The notes under the pieces are model-generated. The model saw only the letters and a program-made list of their open reading frames with translations, had not been told where the DNA came from and did not search any database. From assembly GCA_034211115.1 (NCBI GenBank), contig JAXHTH010000013.1:1-13908 (forward strand): a DNA stretch of 13,908 nt, in the 5' to 3' direction. This DNA is from JAXHTH01 sp034211115 (GTDB lineage: Bacteria > Planctomycetota > Phycisphaerae > Phycisphaerales > SM1A02). Each line of letters starts with the position of its first letter. Positions within the stretch are counted from its first letter, which is position 1. A program made the translations under genes and the position numbers. Of the stretch, positions 13,573 to 13,908 are shown piece by piece.

Positions 13573-13815
13573 ATGGCAACACCGCGAGCGCAGTGGGGCA
13601 CCCGCGTGGGCTTCATCCTCGCCGCGGCCGGCTCGGCCGTCGGTCTGGGCAACATCTGGAAGTTCCCCTATATCACCGGGGAAAACGGGGGCGGGCTGTT
13701 CGTGATCATCTACCTGGTGTGCATCGCCCTCGTGGGCATCCCCATCATGATGGCGGAGATCATGATCGGCCGATCCGCCCAGGCCCATTTTCACATCAAC
13801 AGGAGTTTTTTCTGA
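13573..13815 (+). CDS. Sodium:neurotransmitter symporter (SNF/NSS) family protein, N-terminal part only, broken at about 13785
   Basis: NSS proteins are inner-membrane Na+-coupled importers of amino acids and related solutes, normally around 450-520 residues with 11-12 helices. The first 71 residues are an excellent family match: WGTRVGFILAAAGSAVGLGN followed by IWKFPY, ENGGG, then the second helix LFVIIYLVCIALVGIPIMMA and EIMIGR. The unwound first helix (GSAVGLGN) carries the Na+/substrate backbone site. After residue 71 (about 13785) the family signal stops and ten unrelated residues lead to a TGA at 13813-13815, exactly where base composition turns AT-rich. The gene is therefore cut by a junction rather than naturally short. 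Confidence 0.85.
   Translation: MATPRAQWGTRVGFILAAAGSAVGLGNIWKFPYITGENGGGLFVIIYLVCIALVGIPIMMAEIMIGRSAQAHFHINRSFF
13785..13786. other. Abrupt composition and homology junction (probable assembly chimera)
   Basis: Left of about 13785 the sequence is GC-rich and encodes NSS; right of it is AT-rich and encodes a different protein on the opposite strand. Both reading frames lose their family match at the same place. The breakpoint is uncertain by several bases (13780-13792). Confidence 0.7.
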
Positions 13816-13908
13816 AGTTTGGCCATACTCATATAGTTTTGTTAAACCAATAATTTCTTCAACTAGCAATCGTAAATATCGACTTCTCTCATTAATAATT
13901 TCTACATA
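13786..13908 (-). CDS. Fragment of a sensor histidine kinase-like protein from an AT-rich genome
   Basis: The minus strand is open from the window end to the junction and reads YVEIINERSRYLRLLVEEI then IGLTKLYEYGQTSEKTPVDV. This is the pattern of the second HisKA helix and the start of the ATPase domain in histidine kinases: I-x-x-E-x-x-R-L-x-x-L-V-x-x-[IL]-x-x-L-[ST]-[KR]-L followed by P-V-D-[LV]. Codons are AT-rich (TTA, AAA, ATT), unlike all other genes here. The H-box would lie just outside the window. Only about 41 residues are visible. Confidence 0.55.

Noticed and set aside
13786..13908. Insertion sequence end
   Set aside because: No terminal inverted repeat, target duplication or transposase reading frame is visible; the minus frame resembles a histidine kinase instead.

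Overview
This GC-rich window has strongly GC-biased third codon positions. It looks like a chromosome or metagenome contig from a planctomycete-type bacterium, probably Phycisphaerae-like. The main clue is the C-terminal tail of the secreted protein at 3269-4387, with repeated Cys-Pro-Trp-Asp-[Phe/Leu] plus Asp-x-Asn-x-Asp-Gly units typical of planctomycete dockerin-like tails. The lineage is inferred; no rRNA is present. UGA serves as a normal stop in several genes here, so the genetic code is standard.

Layout. Bases 1-1315 (+) carry the 3' part of a DksA/TraR-like regulator overlapping lspA. Bases 1338-2081 (-) carry truB. Bases 2105-2375 (+) hold tRNA-Ser(GGA) and tRNA-Pro(GGG), separated by a family of short inverted repeats. 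Bases 2566-3174 (+) encode a lipoprotein form of thiol peroxidase. Convergent to it, 3269-4387 (-) encodes a secreted thioredoxin-fold protein with a dockerin-like tail. Its reading frame is interrupted by one UGA exactly at the first position of a CxxC redox motif and is followed by a bacterial-SECIS-like hairpin, so it is read here as an undeclared selenoprotein. After a 497-base divergent regulatory region, 4885-11932 (+) is a seven-gene redox cluster: hdrC, hdrB, hdrA, mvhD, mvhG, mvhA and a hydrogenase maturation protease. Bases 11976-13449 (-) hold a YkgJ-type cysteine-cluster protein and an unrecognised 338-residue protein, translationally overlapped. Bases 13573 onward (+) start a sodium:neurotransmitter symporter, which breaks off near 13785. 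The last ~123 bases are AT-rich and encode, on the minus strand, a histidine-kinase-like fragment; this looks like a chimeric junction.

How the genes work together. MvhA/MvhG oxidise H2 at a NiFe site, and MvhD passes electrons to the FAD of HdrA. In the characterised archaeal complex this flavin bifurcates electrons to ferredoxin and, through HdrC, to the HdrB active site, which reduces a disulfide. The protease downstream would trim the MvhA C-terminus after nickel insertion. The acceptor of HdrB in a bacterium is unknown. Two predicted exported thiol-redox proteins (Tpx lipoprotein and the UxxC protein) lie next to the operon; a functional link is possible but unproven.

Most notable: the predicted selenoprotein with its SECIS candidate, the compact bacterial Hdr-Mvh operon, and the abrupt composition break at the right end.
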